DNA from: Boletus sp. NGJ
Taxonomy: Eukaryota; Basidiomycota; Agaricomycetes; Boletales; Boletaceae
Direction: 5' to 3'
DNA length: 64,000 bases
NCBI GenBank assembly: GCA_019096195.1
Contig: JAGTXK010000157.1
Coordinates: forward strand, 62,001-126,000
A model generated the notes under the pieces. It did no database searches and was not told the origin of the DNA. It saw nothing but the letters and a program-made list of their open reading frames with translations. This document shows positions 10,697 through 23,270 of the stretch, piece after piece. How positions within the stretch are numbered: position 1 is the stretch's first letter; each line of letters starts with the position of its first letter. The position numbers and the translations under genes were made by a program.

Positions 10697-13600
10697 GTGC
10701 ACCGTTATGTCGCGAGTTGGTCTAACACTGGATGATACATTCGTCATGAACTGAGCGCCTGCAGCCGAGACATGATGGACACTTGCAAGTCAAATCGCAG
10801 GGTAAGGCTATACGTGGCAACGAGGACAAGTATCGCCGATGCGGACTGCTTGCCTGGTCATCGCAGTCACGTAGCTGGGATCCGAGTAAGAATAGGCGCC
10901 AAGGGCACGATGCGCACAGACCATATTTAAAATAAGGAAACGTGTTTATGGAACGACCTCGTTCTTTCACTCTTCCAACCCGACGATTGTGTACCATTGG
11001 TGAGGATGTCGACGACGAATACCGGTGCGTAGCAGCCCCGAGGAGTGATAGAGTGATGCTGACCATTCAGCAAGACCAAGTGAGGGTACTCGACACCGGT
11101 GACTCTAGTAGGGTGTGGACAGTCGCTTTCCACCCCGACGGAAAGCATCTGCTTGGGCGGGACTAACGATGGGGTTCGACGATGGCGACTTGATGATGGT
11201 CAAGAGGTGGGAAGGCAGATGGGCATGGACATGTACGCCATTTGTGTGTCGATGAATGGCGAGTGGGTAGTGTGCGGGACTGGGAGTGGAGCAAGCGTGT
11301 GGGACGGAGAAATGCACAAGAAGATCATCGACGTGGAGGCACAGAGACAGCGGTGTTTGCGGTCGACGTCTCCCCAGACTCGACCAAGGTTTGCGACCGG
11401 GACTGACAAAGGTGCGAGCATTTGGAGCATCGCGAGTGGGCAGAGACTCGTTGGCCCACTACAACATGACACGGACAGTTGGATCATGGGAATTCGATTC
11501 TCTCCGACTGGCAAGCAGATCGCCACTGCCTGCGCGGGGAGATCCATCAACATTTTCGACAGTACCACGGGCAACAAGCTCGTCACCATCAAAATTGACA
11601 TATCCAGCGTGGTGTCCACTCCGCTTGCGTGGTCAAGCGACGCCCAGCAAGTTTTTGCTGCATCCACTGACAAGAAAATCAGGTCATTCACTGTCTCCAC
11701 TGGGTCCCAGCTTTGCTGAATCGCAGATTCTACGTGACGGCGACAATGATGTCCGCTCTATCGCTCTAGCCGCCAATGGGAAATTCATTGCTACCTATGC
11801 AGGGCAATTCCATCTCGTTCCTGGACCCATTGACGCTCACACGGATTGGCTCTGTCATCGAGGACGGTGAACAGATACGATCAATTGCAATATCTGCAGA
11901 CAGTAGTTACCTTGCGACTGGACAAGTCGGCGGAAAAATTGCTATTCGTCATCTCAGCAAGATTCTCCCGGACCTCGTATGGTCCGTTCCATGTAAGTAG
12001 TCATAATCCTGGCATACTGGATAACCCATTCTGTCACCCATGCTGACAAACTATGTAGGTACCGGCTAGCGAAGAAGTCGACAAGACGAAGAACCTTGAC
12101 CCTCGAGCGGCCGCGACAAGCGAAGTACCAGACTCTAATCCAGTCGGAGTCTGTCATTTCATCACCACAAGAGTTGTACTGACTCCATTTGTACATGCAG
12201 CAGGCTGGAAAATCTAGTGCATCCGAGTCTGGAGGACACAGTGAAGATGGCCATCGTGATCTGCTCGAGGTATCAATTCATTCATTCCCCCCTCGAAACG
12301 AGTTCTCACAATGGCATAGCACGAGGTGCCGTCGAGCAAACCTGCTCTCGAGTTCGATTATGACGACGTTGGTGATCACTTTATTCTCCTCTTGCATCCG
12401 CATTGACACTGCCGAAGTCATTATCCTCGGCCCCCTCTTCCGATGCTCGTGAGGACGAGGCACCACGGCCGGGCCCATCCCACCCACCATATCGCAGCCA
12501 GATGCCCTACCCGTGCCCTCCATTCCAGAGACACGGCCAGAGGAAATCTGGACACTGTCGAGCCACCCCAGGGCCGTTCAGATTCAAAAAGTGGCGACAG
12601 AGAATGGGTAACAAAGCCCCGGCTTCGTATAAACCACAACGACGTTCCACAAAGTCACGCAAGCCTGCGGACCGGCGATCCCCCTCTCCTACCCCAGCGA
12701 GAGTGGAGGACAGGCAAGAGGGACCTTCCAGGATGGCTGTGAGTGCACTTCCTTGATGGTCGATCGAATGCGGTGTCGAACATATCTTATAAGGCGGCGC
12801 GTAACAAAATCATTAAACTGCCAACGGTTCGTCATTCCTCGGATTTGGATGCAGGAACTCATCACATGACACAGAGTCGGGACAAATCACGCAGCAAGAC
12901 TAAGCATCCGAAGAAAGACGATTCTCATAGTGCAGGGCACGGTGCTGCGAATACAACGGAAGCAGACCCCGTGCGTCTCTTCCTGCACATGGTGGGCCTC
13001 GTCACGCCAGCTCACGTCCCATTAGGTGCAACAAGCGAGCAATCCATCCCAACCCTCGACCGGGAGACTCCATCTAGCAGTACGCACCACTTTTCGTTAA
13101 CCTACATTGTGAGACTTACAGTAGATCAGCGTCAGCAAGGTTCAGCTGATGCTACCCTTTCGTTCAGGTTTCCCGCATGGATTTTGTGTGTTCGCTCAAG
13201 TGTGCAAGATGGGACACATTGATACAGGTGGTTAGATGCTGAGCTGAATTGCGAGTATGTGGACTGCATCAGCCACGCATTTCTTTGAGTTTATGTCACG
13301 TCATATGAGCCCTAATAAGCTTCTCGTCATTGAGTTCGCCAGGATATTCACTGAACGGTCACTGACGAAGTCTATATGCACGCAGAGGTTGGATCGGAGA
13401 ACAGGGTCTTACAGCTGGCAACTTCGACGAGGGTATATGTTAGGCCGTCGCGTCCCCCCTGCTTGGATGTTTTTCTTATTTGCCACCGAACCTAGTATCA
13501 CTTAGTTCGAGCATCCGATCCCTGAGGTGACTTCCTCTAGTTGTGAACAGGGACTCGCTACAAGATGGTCGGGTACACTGACGCCGCACCGTCCGTCATC

Positions 13601-14349
13601 AACAAACAGCTCACATTTATCTCTGGTGACGATCCCAATGACCAGGAGGCATATTCACAGTCTGTCCTACCCTCTCTGATCCATCGCACGCGAACAGCAA
13701 ATACAGACGACCCAACGTATTCGATCAACTAATACTACGCGTCCCTTCAAAACATTCGTCGCCGATCATCCATTTGGATAACTCGTACCCAGCAAGTCGG
13801 GACAACGCGAGTGTGATATGCGACGCTGCGAGATACTTTGCCCGCCTCATTTCACGATCGAGGAGAGATCAGAGGATTTGTGAACCCGTGCCAGCTCACC
13901 ATCGCCGGTGAGCTCGTTCTTCCCGCGAGCAAGATGCTTTCTTGCCACACGATTCGGTCATCCCGTTGGGGTGGACGATTGGCTTCCAGGAGGTTACTGC
14001 GTGTTCGTAAAACTCCAGAACGTGTCCCGATCACGTTTCGTCAGCGATTGACAAAGGAGCTGGGTGTTCTCATTGCATTCCTGGTACCTTTGCACGTCCC
14101 CGCGCTCCAACCCTCTGGTTCGATTCATGATGAAGCACAAGCCCGAATTCCATTCTCGACATCACCCTCGCCGACGAAACTTTCCCCTTCGAGTTCGTCG
14201 CGACTTCGCCTGCGTGTGTCCTGGACACGGACGGCTACATGAGAGTCTTACGTCACTCTATGGCAAACGACCCATCGCGAAGGAAGACGATGCGATGATG
14301 ATGAGAGACGCCGCCGCCGGGGCAAGTGCACCGAGCGGGGGAAAGAAGG
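10697..14349 (+). repeat. Segmental duplication, block A (WD40 copy 2 plus 3' flank)
   Basis: Near-identical over its length to 39057-41761 plus 50904-51853. The match starts at gtgcaccgttatgtcgcgag / gtgcaccgtatgtcgcgag and ends at gcaccgagcgggggaaagaa. In block B it is interrupted only by the CACTA element. The site ACAG at 13401-13404 is the empty, uninterrupted version of that insertion site. Confidence 0.93.
11055..13222 (+). pseudogene. WD40-repeat gene, copy 2 (decayed)
   Basis: Starts at ATG 11055 (MLTIQQDQVRVLD, then VWTVAFHPDGKHLL, a clear WD40 blade). Further blades: DDGVRRWRLDDGQEVG, ASVWDGEMHKK, ASIWSIASGQRLVG, SINIFDSTTGNKLV, STPLAWSSDAQQVF, KIRSFTVSTGSQL, YLATGQVGGKIAIRHL. Relative to copy 5 there is an extra base in the tract catctgcttggg at about 11148-11157, another shift near 11340, one near 11715 and one near 11805. 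A stop (TGA, 12404) separates the acidic segment from the basic tail, as in the other copies. The 3' exon-like block is at 12743-13222. Confidence 0.82.
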
Positions 14350-15339
14350 AAAGAGAACTTTGTCACCTCGCATTGGCTGCAAATCCTCGTGAGCCCACAT
14401 GCTCTGTATGGAGCCTTTCGATGAAATGCTAGAAATATCAAGGTCGGATAGTGCACCTGGAATGGTAAATTTGGGCATTAAGCGTCAGTGTCAGTGACTG
14501 GGCATGGGCGACGACGGAAATCCAGGTACAGACGACAATGGAAAATACTAATATATCCAACAGAAACAATAGTGCCATGACTGAAGGAACAAAAAAAATG
14601 AGATGGAATGCAGACTGAGCCGACACTGTCCATAAGCGATTACGAGTCTTTGTTCTGACCCAACACTCTCTGTAACCTGGGTCTCCGTTGTCTAGTCTAT
14701 CCGTAAACAATCGCGGACGAGTCTTTGTTCTTTGTCTAGCTCCGTAACCCAGGTCTCCATTGTCCAGCGTCTGTAACGATCTTCTTTTTGTGTTGATCCG
14801 ATTAGTAGCCTTGCAAAGATTTTGGGGTAAAGTAGATACCTTTCATGTGACTGCTTCCTTGGTGGGTTTTATTGTGTTTATTGTGATCACAAATCCAGGT
14901 GAGGATGACACTGTTTGGAATAATGGGGTATATCAGATCACTCAGAGACAGATCAGAGACCATTACATCACCCACTCACCTTATCTTCAATCAGTGCTGG
15001 ACACCTGCCTAGCAGTCAATTTTTGTTCCACCTATCACACTGTCTGCAATGGTGAATACCCGAGTCTACGTTCTCCCATCCGCCTTGGTAAGAACCATTC
15101 TACTCTGAATAATGGAATTGGCACTCACCTAGTTTGTAGACGGTGGAGCTTCACCTGCAATGCAGACTCTATTCAACCTCATTGATGAGACGTGTCTAGT
15201 GACCGTACCGACACGCTGTACAGATCTATCACGGACAGCAATGCGATTTCCTGTCGCAGAGAGTCTATTTCAAGACTTCTTGGTCCAGCCCTATATCCAC
15301 AACTGTGAGGTCACTGTCCATGAGGGACGACATGTATAT
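14350..15339 (+). other. Inserted unique stretch with remnant of an unrecognised spliced gene
   Basis: This DNA is absent from block B, so it came in with, or before, the LTR element that follows. At about 14840-15339 two coding-like segments flank a good intron (ggtaagaacc ... ctagtttgtag, about 15090-15137). The downstream exon reads GGASPAMQTLFNLIDETC, then LSRTAMRFPVAESLFQDF, and runs straight into the LTR at 15340. I do not recognise the protein. It looks like a host or transposon gene cut by the retroelement. Confidence 0.45.
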
Positions 15340-15786
15340 TGTTATGGTTACCGAAGGGGGTACATCTTTTCCCCTTCCCTCACCTCCTGTAGGACTATGG
15401 GATGATCTATTCTTCGACTCGGACCAGGGATTCCCCCGCAACACCGACTCAGGCATCGCCCCATCTGGAACCTCCTTTCTAGGAAGTTACTCATAACTCC
15501 CTTTTCAGGAAGCTACCTGTTTGGTCTGGACACTGCCTCCCTTATTTCATTGATATATGTCTTCTTCCTTCTTGATCTGATCACAGACATTGCCTCCCTG
15601 GCTGTGCTCTCTTGTACACAGCCTAGTGTTCCTATCCCCTCCATTTTGACTGATGCCTTGATCCACTTATAGTAATCTTTCGTCTGCGACTTACGATTAC
15701 TATATTCGATATGAAGCCTGCCCTAGATGGGTGAGGCCTATAAATAGGGACGCAGGCCCTTCATGTAACCTTAACTTAGATCTACA
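15340..15786 (+). repeat. 5' LTR of element C
   Basis: Begins TGTTATGGTTACCGAAGGGG and ends GATCTACA, giving TG...CA ends over 447 bp. It is homologous to the LTRs at 23273-23718 and 36876-37343 (reverse strand). It contains a TATA-like ctataaatagg at about 15738. Confidence 0.9.
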
Positions 15787-16299
15787 CTTCTTCCTGTGTA
15801 ATCTACCAGCTTCTCCCGCTACCGGTTCCACTTCACCTCAGAAGCCTCGCTCCCACTCTGGAGGTGATCGCCCTTGTGCTTGTGATAATCCTTCTCATCA
15901 CTATGCACTTGTGTGGCCTCATTGCCGTTACCCACTTCTAAAGCTTCAGCAACTCCAACACCAACAGAGGTTGGCCCATATTGGTCAGGACTCCGCCACT
16001 GACCCTGTAAGTCTGGGACTCCGCCACCGGCACTAGGCCATGTAAGCCCAGAGATCTAGTTTCTGGCCTCCACATCCGGTCTGCCCTTCCTTCTTGGAGG
16101 ATTGTGCCACTGTTGGTAAATCCAAGACTCTGCCATTGGTCGTAGAGGTAATGACAGGACTCTACATAAAGCTAGCAGCAGTCCCCAGTCAGAGGAATCA
16201 TTGGGCCTCTGGAGGTATTTTCCCCTCAAGTAAACAGGGTTGATTATATGGAAACGTATCACATTGTTACCCGGCGTAACAAAAGATCTAGGTTATAAA

Positions 16300-17720
16300 T
16301 TCTGAAGACTATTCAGTCTAGCAACTTCCACCACTATTTACGAGGAATAGAACTACCTATCAGAGGATAGGCCCTCGCTCTACGCACTGCACAGAATCAA
16401 CCTTTCCCATCTCCTAGGAGAAGATCAAGAAGAAGAAGCCACATCATCATGGGCTTCTACTCCTATCTCCGATACGTCTTCATCAAGAAGAATTCCAGGG
16501 TCATCATCCCATTACAATGACCCTCCCACCCGTGCATTTCCAGAACAGTCTAGACGACCAGATTTTCCAGGTGGTCTCCACTCTCGAACCTTGACCCTAT
16601 TGGACACTCCCATCCCACTGCCAGCGTTCCAACCGGTTCCCATCAGAGTAGACTCCCTGACCCTCTCTTCTCCAGTCGAAGTGGAAGATCTAGTCCCGAT
16701 CCCGATCCAGGAAATCCTCGGCCTGAAAAAGACACAGACGATGAAGACGATATGATTGAAATTAAAGCTGCCCTGCCTGAGGAGTTCTCAGGGGAGACAA
16801 ATGATGCCAAGAGATGGCTTATGGCTATGGAAGGATACTTCCATCTAGGAGGTGCAAAGAAGTTCACTAAGGAAGCCAAGAGGCTTATCCTATTGAACCG
16901 GATGTCCAAGGGATGAGGAAAAGCGTTTGCAGAAGCCTGGCTAACCAGGCTACTCGACGACACTGTGCCATACACAGACAAGACCTATAACAAAATCAAG
17001 AAAGCCTTCGCCCTCATTTTCACCCCCCACAACACCAGCAACCTAGCAATGGCAGAACTAGGATCCCTCCGACAAGATAAACGGGATCCAAAGGGATTCA
17101 ACAAATTCATTTCCCAGTTCTTGTTGCTGGTGGTTCGCTCGGAACTACAAGAATTCTGCTCTATTCTAGAATTCTTCCTCAGGAGGATTGACCCAAATAT
17201 TGCCCGACAGCTGATCAACAGTGAGACCTTCCAGAAAGCCAAGAAGATGGAAGAAGTCTACGAAGTAGCTGCCAACATCCACGGGGCATGGCAACAAATT
17301 GAAGAAATACAGAAAGGACCCTTTGCATTCTTTGGAAGAGAATGAGGAAATCACCACGATCCAAACGTGATGGACATAGACAGGATCACCCTGTCTCCTA
17401 TCGAACGGGCCAAACGGATGAGAGAGCATAGATGCTTCATCTGCAACAAGATTGGATGCAGTACCAAGAGACACCTAGGATATCAGCCTGTCAGGAAAGA
17501 GGAGTATAGGAAACCACAGGAAATGCACACTAGGGTGGTCATCACCAGGGAAATGCCACAAGATCCCCTCAACAAGTATCTCGCAGAAGTCGCCAGAAAC
17601 AACGGATGAGACAAAGTTCACAGGACGCTCCAGACAGCCTTTGACATGGGGCTGGACAAGCAAGGACTTGTTTTGGAATGAGTACAAGAAGCTGCCACAA
17701 TGGAATGGGAAGAGAATGTC
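16300..17720 (+). pseudogene. gag region of LTR element C (fossil)
   Basis: Capsid-like segment of a Gypsy element, with reading landmarks such as SNLAMAELGSLRQDKRDPKGFNKF and a CCHC-like area near 17430 ([11 protein letters not shown]). It matches the gag part of element B at 35940-36800. Broken fossil; the nucleocapsid is present only in part. Confidence 0.75.
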
Positions 17721-17877
17721 AACTCTCTTGCCCTAGGACCCACTACGCAAATTCCCACTTCTCCCATGGATCAAACATCTTTTTAGGTGGAAGAGATGTA
17801 CCAATGTCACCCCTACATGATTGCCCCTGTATTTATTTCTGGATCGAAGAGTAATTCTATTCGTATTCCTCTCTCAA

Positions 17878-18310
17878 TGAATGCACAATGTGGTCGTGCG
17901 ATGGGATTCATTATGTCTCATCACATCTTCTTAAAACACAATATCGGATAGTGGATATGAGTATGTCACATCTCCGACACTCAGTCGTCCCAATTCACTT
18001 CCTTTCGAAATCAATGCCCTACGTATCAATTCTAGGTACTAGCCACCCTCACGGGCTCTCCGGGTTCCCCTCCTTATCCGTTCTGAGCATGTCACCTCCC
18101 CGACATTTGAGTCATCACCAAAATTGAGTTAAGTCCCACCTGGTCAGTTTTCTAATCCAAACCGTACATTTGATGGATTCATTTCTAGGTACTAACCCTT
18201 CATGGACTCTCAAGTGGCTGACTAACCCATCTCCATAGGCTCTCAGCAGTCGCTTCCTTAGGCACTCAGTGGGCGGTCCGTGCCAACTGCGTGTCCCGAC
18301 ACCTTTTTGC
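17878..18310. repeat. Repetitive non-coding stretch
   Basis: Contains repeated phrases (ttctaggtactaRcc at about 18030 and 18185; ctgagcatgtcacctcc / gagtatgtcacatctcc). No coding signal. Possibly the remnant of a further transposable element. Confidence 0.4.
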
Positions 18311-18640
18311 AAATTTATAATATTAAATTATCCTAACTAGTTTTGTAGTGCCGAAAACTTAATATTTTAAGTATGTGAAAATAAGTTTTCATTAGTTAAT
18401 ATAATATAGGCATCCAAAAACTAATATTTTATAAGCTCACAACAGATAATCTAATATTGTTACATTTTGAAATTACTTTAAGGTATCTTTTTATATTTTC
18501 TAATGTACAGTAGAAAAGTTAGGTGATAATATTAAGTAATGTGAAACATCCTATTTGAGCACAAAACATAATGTTTTAAGTGCCCTCAAAATATTTTGAT
18601 ATAATATCAACTAACATGAATACATTTTGAAACATCTTTT
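18311..18640. other. AT-rich island
   Basis: About 330 bp of strongly AT-rich DNA (runs such as taatattttaa, attttataag, taatataatatagg), unlike the near-balanced DNA around it. No reading frame, RNA gene or terminal repeat seen. Confidence 0.6.
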
Positions 18641-18675
18641 TGGGCCCTGTAAAGTTGGAAAATCCCAGTGTGTTA

Positions 18676-20335
18676 GCTTGCTCGTGTCTCCATGCTCATT
18701 GTGTTTTGTGTTTGCTCTGTCGAATAGATCGCATCCCGGGATCCCTTGTGCGAGACCGTTGGTGGTAACATTGTTCCATTGTCCCACTGTTCGTCTGTCA
18801 GTCCTCCCACCAGCACTGCTGGACATCGACATGTTCTTGTTGGACGGGTTGGGGATGGATGGGGTGTGGTCGACGGATGAGAGTACGATGATCCGGGACA
18901 GGCAGAGAAGAAGCGACAGTTGCTGAGAATGTTGGGCGAGGATGAAGCAGAGGCGGGTGGTGGCTGTGATAGAAAGGCTCGGAGTGGGTGGAGCTGCGCG
19001 GGGTGGTGTTGGCAGTGGTGCGGACGATGTGGGTAGGACGCGACAAGGTCGCTGGATTTAATGAGTAGAATGGGATGTGTTGCAAGTTAAGATGGTGTGA
19101 TCTCGTGGGAATATACATTTCTCAGTGTTTTTCTAGCATTGCATCATTTTGGTCCTTTGACATTCGGAAGGACCCATCCTTCTGGTTGGCTAGCCCAAAC
19201 TAATGAATCAAAAAAAAAAAATGCTTCGCTCTGGACTACAGGTCGGGTGGTTCCGAGGAGCCGTACCTGGGTCTTACAGTAATCGTTGTGAGAGCTTGGT
19301 CAAGTCCCTGGATGGCATTCAATAAGGGCATCGACTGTAACCAGTGGTTTCTGACCCGACAACCCTGCTCGATGTGAATCCAACGAGTTGCTTGGCCATG
19401 TCACGAGACCTCGAGGGAATGAATGATGACCTAGTACGAAGCAGAGTCCGAGTCAGCATTATCGAAATGAAACGTGATCATACCTCAAGATTGAGTTCGA
19501 GTACATCTTTCTGTTCCCGATGTGGACTGCTTGCCTGGTTGTCACAGTCACATAGCTGGGGTCCAAGTAACAATATAAGCGCCAAAGACACGAGGCAAAC
19601 AAACCATATTGAGAACAAGGAAATGTGTTTATCGACTCTCCATAGCACGATTTCACTCTTCCAATCCACAACGATGTCGACGACTAATACCGGTGCATAG
19701 CAGCCCCGTAGAGCGATTGAGCGATACTGACCTTTCAGTAAGACCAAGCAAGGGTACTCGACAGTGGTGACTTCTGAAACGGTGTGGACAGTCGCTTTCC
19801 ATCCTAACGGAAAGCATCTCTTGGGCGGGACCGACGATGGGGTTCGACGATGGCGACTTGATAATGGTCAAGAGGTGGGAAGGCAGATGGGCATGAACAT
19901 GTATGCCATTTGTGTGTCGATGAATGGCGAGTGGGTAGTGTGCAGCACTCAGAATGGGGCAAGCGTGTGGGATGGAGAAATGCACAAAAAGGTCATGGAG
20001 GTGGAGGGCACAAAGACGGTGTTTGTGGTCAATGTCTCCCCAGACTCGACAAGGTTTGCCACTGGGACTAATGAAGATGGAGTGAACATTTGGAGTATCA
20101 CAAATGGGTGGAGACTCATTGACCCACTCAAACACAACGATAATCATGTCACTGGAATCTGTTTCTCTCTGACTGGCAAGCTCATTGCCACCACCTGCAA
20201 GGGGAAATCCATCAACATTTTTGACAGTCATACCGGTGACAAGCTCATCACTGTCGAGATTGACATACCCCACTGGCTGGGCACGCCGCTTACGTGGTCA
20301 AGCGATGGCCAGCGAATTTTTGCCCCAACCACTGC
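18676..20335 (+). repeat. Segmental duplication, block A second part (flank plus WD40 copy 3)
   Basis: Homologous to 51905-53560, starting at tagcttgctcgtgtctccatgc. In block B this follows the first WD40 unit after only about 50 bp; here the intervening 14350-18670 (LTR element C and others) has been inserted. Most differences between the two are C-to-T or G-to-A at CpG sites. Confidence 0.9.
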
Positions 20336-20340
20336 CTCTG
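19764..20340 (+). pseudogene. WD40-repeat gene, copy 3 (3' truncated)
   Basis: The WD40 frame runs from VWTVAFHPNGKHLLGG through RRWRLDNGQEVG, ASVWDGEMHKK, VNIWSITNGWRL and SINIFDSHTGDKLIT to LTWSSDGQRIF, then loses similarity at about 20340 and runs into DNA next to the alcohol oxidase 3' end. The frame stays open for this length, unlike copies 1, 2 and 4, but the second half of the propeller and the basic tail are gone. Confidence 0.85.
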
Positions 20341-20417
20341 CAATAATGGCTGCTGCCTTTTCCCCAATCAACAACGCAGTGGAGTATGTATTCTAACAGT
20401 CAATGAAACAATTAGTG

Positions 20418-22860
20418 ATCTCCAAATTGATCACTACGTTGACTAAAAGAATGTGACGCATGTTTCCAACGTTGGTCGGGCAGATGGACATGTCTGGTAA
20501 GCCCATTGTCAGCAAAAAGGGTCAAGGACAGTTTTATGTATATCACATACCCGCAACCTTCAGGCCTTCCACACCGTATACGTTCAGGCGCGCATCGACC
20601 ACCCCACCTTGGCTACGTGGTTTCATGGCACATGTCCTAAGCTAGATTAAGCCATTCATCAATAACATTCGCAGAAAATGAGTTCGTTGGCAAACTAACC
20701 AAGTGCCAGGTTGCTAGTACTACCACCGTCGTGCAGAAAAGGGGTCACCAATAGAAACGACAAGATCAGACAGTGATGACTCACCTGTATCGTGATGGAA
20801 TTTCGTGATAGCCTCATCGTCCACATCAGAGTACACAATATCTGGTGCATCAATCGGCACAGGGTTCTCCGACTCTCTACAAGCGGCAGGACTACCAGGT
20901 GGAAATTTTGGATGAAAGGCAGCCACCTCTCCATCGATATGCAGGCATACGCCTGAGGAGTTCTGCATGTCATCTTGTATAACAGAGTGAGCTGAGCAAC
21001 ATCGCTGGCTCTGGTGATCAATTTCATGGGCCACATGGCAGCGGAGGAAGTGGAAGGCATACTTGGAGAAAATATCAGGGTCAAAGTCAAGAGGTGAGTT
21101 TGCATCTTCGCCGGACGTGATGTGTGCACTACCAATCGCCTCTGGATACAGCTCGAATGCCAATGTCAGAGCGATGAATGAGCCACAGAGCTGCCGTATG
21201 GCCTTACAATATAGTAGATCGTACAGAGGATTTTCCGACCAACTGACATGGAGGGATCCAATGGGAAGCTAGTGAAGGACAATCAAGGTGAACTATTCAC
21301 AAACCCAGGGTACGACGGTGACCTACCCAGCACTTGCTGCGATGATGCCCATGGGTTTGTCTGGATTGTGCTGAAAGAATCTCTCCCATCTCGATTGTAA
21401 TTCGGGCCCAGCGGATCTCAACTGTTTTACTGTTGGGCGCACTTTCACAATGGCTTCGATCCCACTGATGAAAATTCTCAGTAACCAATGAGAGTAGGAA
21501 ACACATGGTGGCAGACTTCTGAGCAATTTTCCCTGTTCCATTCTCCTCCCATTCTTTTACCCGTACTGACAACCGTGTTGACATGACACCCTGCTTCGTA
21601 TGACTGAATTGATACTCACTAGCGATTGCCTCAGGGTCACTCCATACATCATCCATCGTTTCAGTCTCGTCTGATGCGTAGAATGCCGCACAAACACCAA
21701 AATGGTCTAAAACAACTCAGGTCATTTTGAAACAAGAATACTCCAATGCGCCGACATACCCTGGTAATTTTCTCCAACACCAGGCAGATCAACCAGGACA
21801 TCGATGTTGTTCTTCTCCAGGACGGACGGAGTGCCAATCCCTGACCGTTCCAAGATGGACAGGGGAACCAAAGGCTCCTGCAGAAACAACCACCAACTTG
21901 ATGGCCTTCACAGCAACCGGCTTGTCACTGCCTTGGCATGATATCCCATCTGTCATATATTCAATACCGACTGCACGTCCATTCCTATCAATTACATGAG
22001 TCATTTCATATATATAATGATTTCAGGTGCAATGTACTCGATAATGACGTGTTTGACCCACTTCCCAACCATGATCTTCAAATTCAGATTTCCTGAGTGT
22101 GGGTATAGGTATCGGAAAGCAGCATCGGAGTGCTTTCCGGTCACAGGGTTGATATATCTCCAGTCAATGGCGGATTAGCTGGCAAAAATATGAGATGTTT
22201 CCATTGAAAGCTTACTTGTAACATGGCTGGTGGACAGAAAGGAGGTAAGTCCGCTTGTCAACCAAATCAAAACACTCACAGCTGTACGCATTTGCAGTCT
22301 TGAAGTCATTACTATCGTCGACCTGTGGACGGTCCAGATCGTATGCACTTCCCACGTTTAAGAATTGGCTTCCGAACCCAAGGTCAATTCCACCAGCAGA
22401 TATCTGGATTGGTCCCGAGTAACTGTGGGTTTGTCTGTCTGATAAGGGTGTGAATGTTTCGAGCTACATAACTTGGTTATGAATCATCTCGTTGTGGCTT
22501 CTTGAGGTATTTACCTTCCTAATCAGAGGAAGAACCTGATTAAATCCCCAACCTTTGTTGCCCAACGCTTTCCAATTGTCGTAGTCCGATGTGGCGCCTC
22601 TCACGTACATCATGACTGTATCCAAGATGAAGAGCAGAAATGACATGAATTATATGCCAGTGAAGCGAACTGTATGAAACACTGGTACATATAGTTCACT
22701 GCTGACAACTTACAATTAACAGCAGAACCACCGCCCACAGCTCTGCCAGACTGGAAGACAGGAACACGTCCGCCGAGGTGCGTGCTTGGCTTGCCAACAT
22801 GAAAAGAGATAGTGGTGGTCTTCAGTGCAATGTTCTCGATGTACAGTGGCTCAAAAAAGT
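20418..22860 (-). pseudogene. Alcohol oxidase (GMC oxidoreductase), 5'-truncated
   Basis: GMC flavoenzymes of the alcohol/methanol oxidase type (CAZy AA3) oxidise primary alcohols and release hydrogen peroxide. Seen in order on the minus strand: VPVFQSGRAVGGGSAVN (about 22700-22770), MMYVRGATSDYDNW (22570-22620), GPIQISAGG (22405), WRYINPVTGKHSDAAFRYL (22110-22165), AIKLVVVSAGAFGSPVHLE (about 21865-21920), VPIDAPDIVYSDVDDEAI (20810-20870), TCAMKPRSQGGVVDARLNVYG (about 20575-20640) and, after an intron, DMSICPTNVGN (about 20470-20505). Many short introns interrupt it. The N-terminal FAD-binding (GxGxxG) part is missing: the frame is cut at YIEN by the mariner M3 at TA 22842-22843. The SLGTCAM motif appears to lack one base (about 20640). 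Neighbouring flank ends at the WD40 copy 3 truncation. Confidence 0.85.
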
Positions 22861-23270
22861 GTCCCAATGTTTGACTATTTTGCAAAGACTTGACATTTGC
22901 AAAAGAACCAAAAGGTATTAGCCCTAACCCTTGCTGGGCCATTGATAGCCCTAATCCTTGCCCTGAAGATGAGCCCTTAGTCATGTGAGTTGGTTGTCAT
23001 GGTACTGAGTTATAGCCATATTAAAAGGATATGTCATTGGGACACTTATTTGACTCTGATATTATCAACTATCATTTAGTAAATAACATAAGGTTCTGAT
23101 GGATGCTGTGCTTCAACCCTGTCTGATTATGTCACTTACATAACTCCAAATGGTATAAAGAGCAGAGATACCATTCAGCCAACCCTACTTCATTATGAAA
23201 TCCACTCCCTCCTCTGCTAGAGCCAATATTCTTTTTCTCTCTGAATCTGGCCTTTCTACTAGGCAAATAT
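22844..23270 (+). mobile_element. Tc1/mariner fragment M3
   Basis: Starts with CAGTGGCTCAAAAAAGTGTC after TA and matches 46755-47190 through the terminal repeat, the leader and the first about 25 codons of transposase (ATG at 23195). At 23270-23273 it stops and the LTR of element B begins. The rest of the transposon is absent from the window. Confidence 0.93.

Larger units (their letters stand above)
15340..17877 (+). mobile_element. Ty3/Gypsy LTR retroelement remnant C (5' LTR and gag end)
   Basis: Fossil. It consists of a 5' LTR and a gag region, and stops being similar to the outer element B at about 17877, just where the protease would begin. The rest of the element, including the 3' LTR, is missing. 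It is the same family as B (23273-37343), in opposite orientation. It is clearly broken, with several frame breaks in gag besides the large 3' loss. Confidence 0.85.

Noticed and set aside
13838-14242. 134-residue open frame, repeated at 51341-51745
   Set aside because: Same reason: the two copies are almost identical DNA, so an open frame in both is not independent evidence.
18798-19118. Open frame on the minus strand, repeated at 52030-52350
   Set aside because: Conserved only because the DNA is duplicated. The substitutions do not look selected, and no motif is present.
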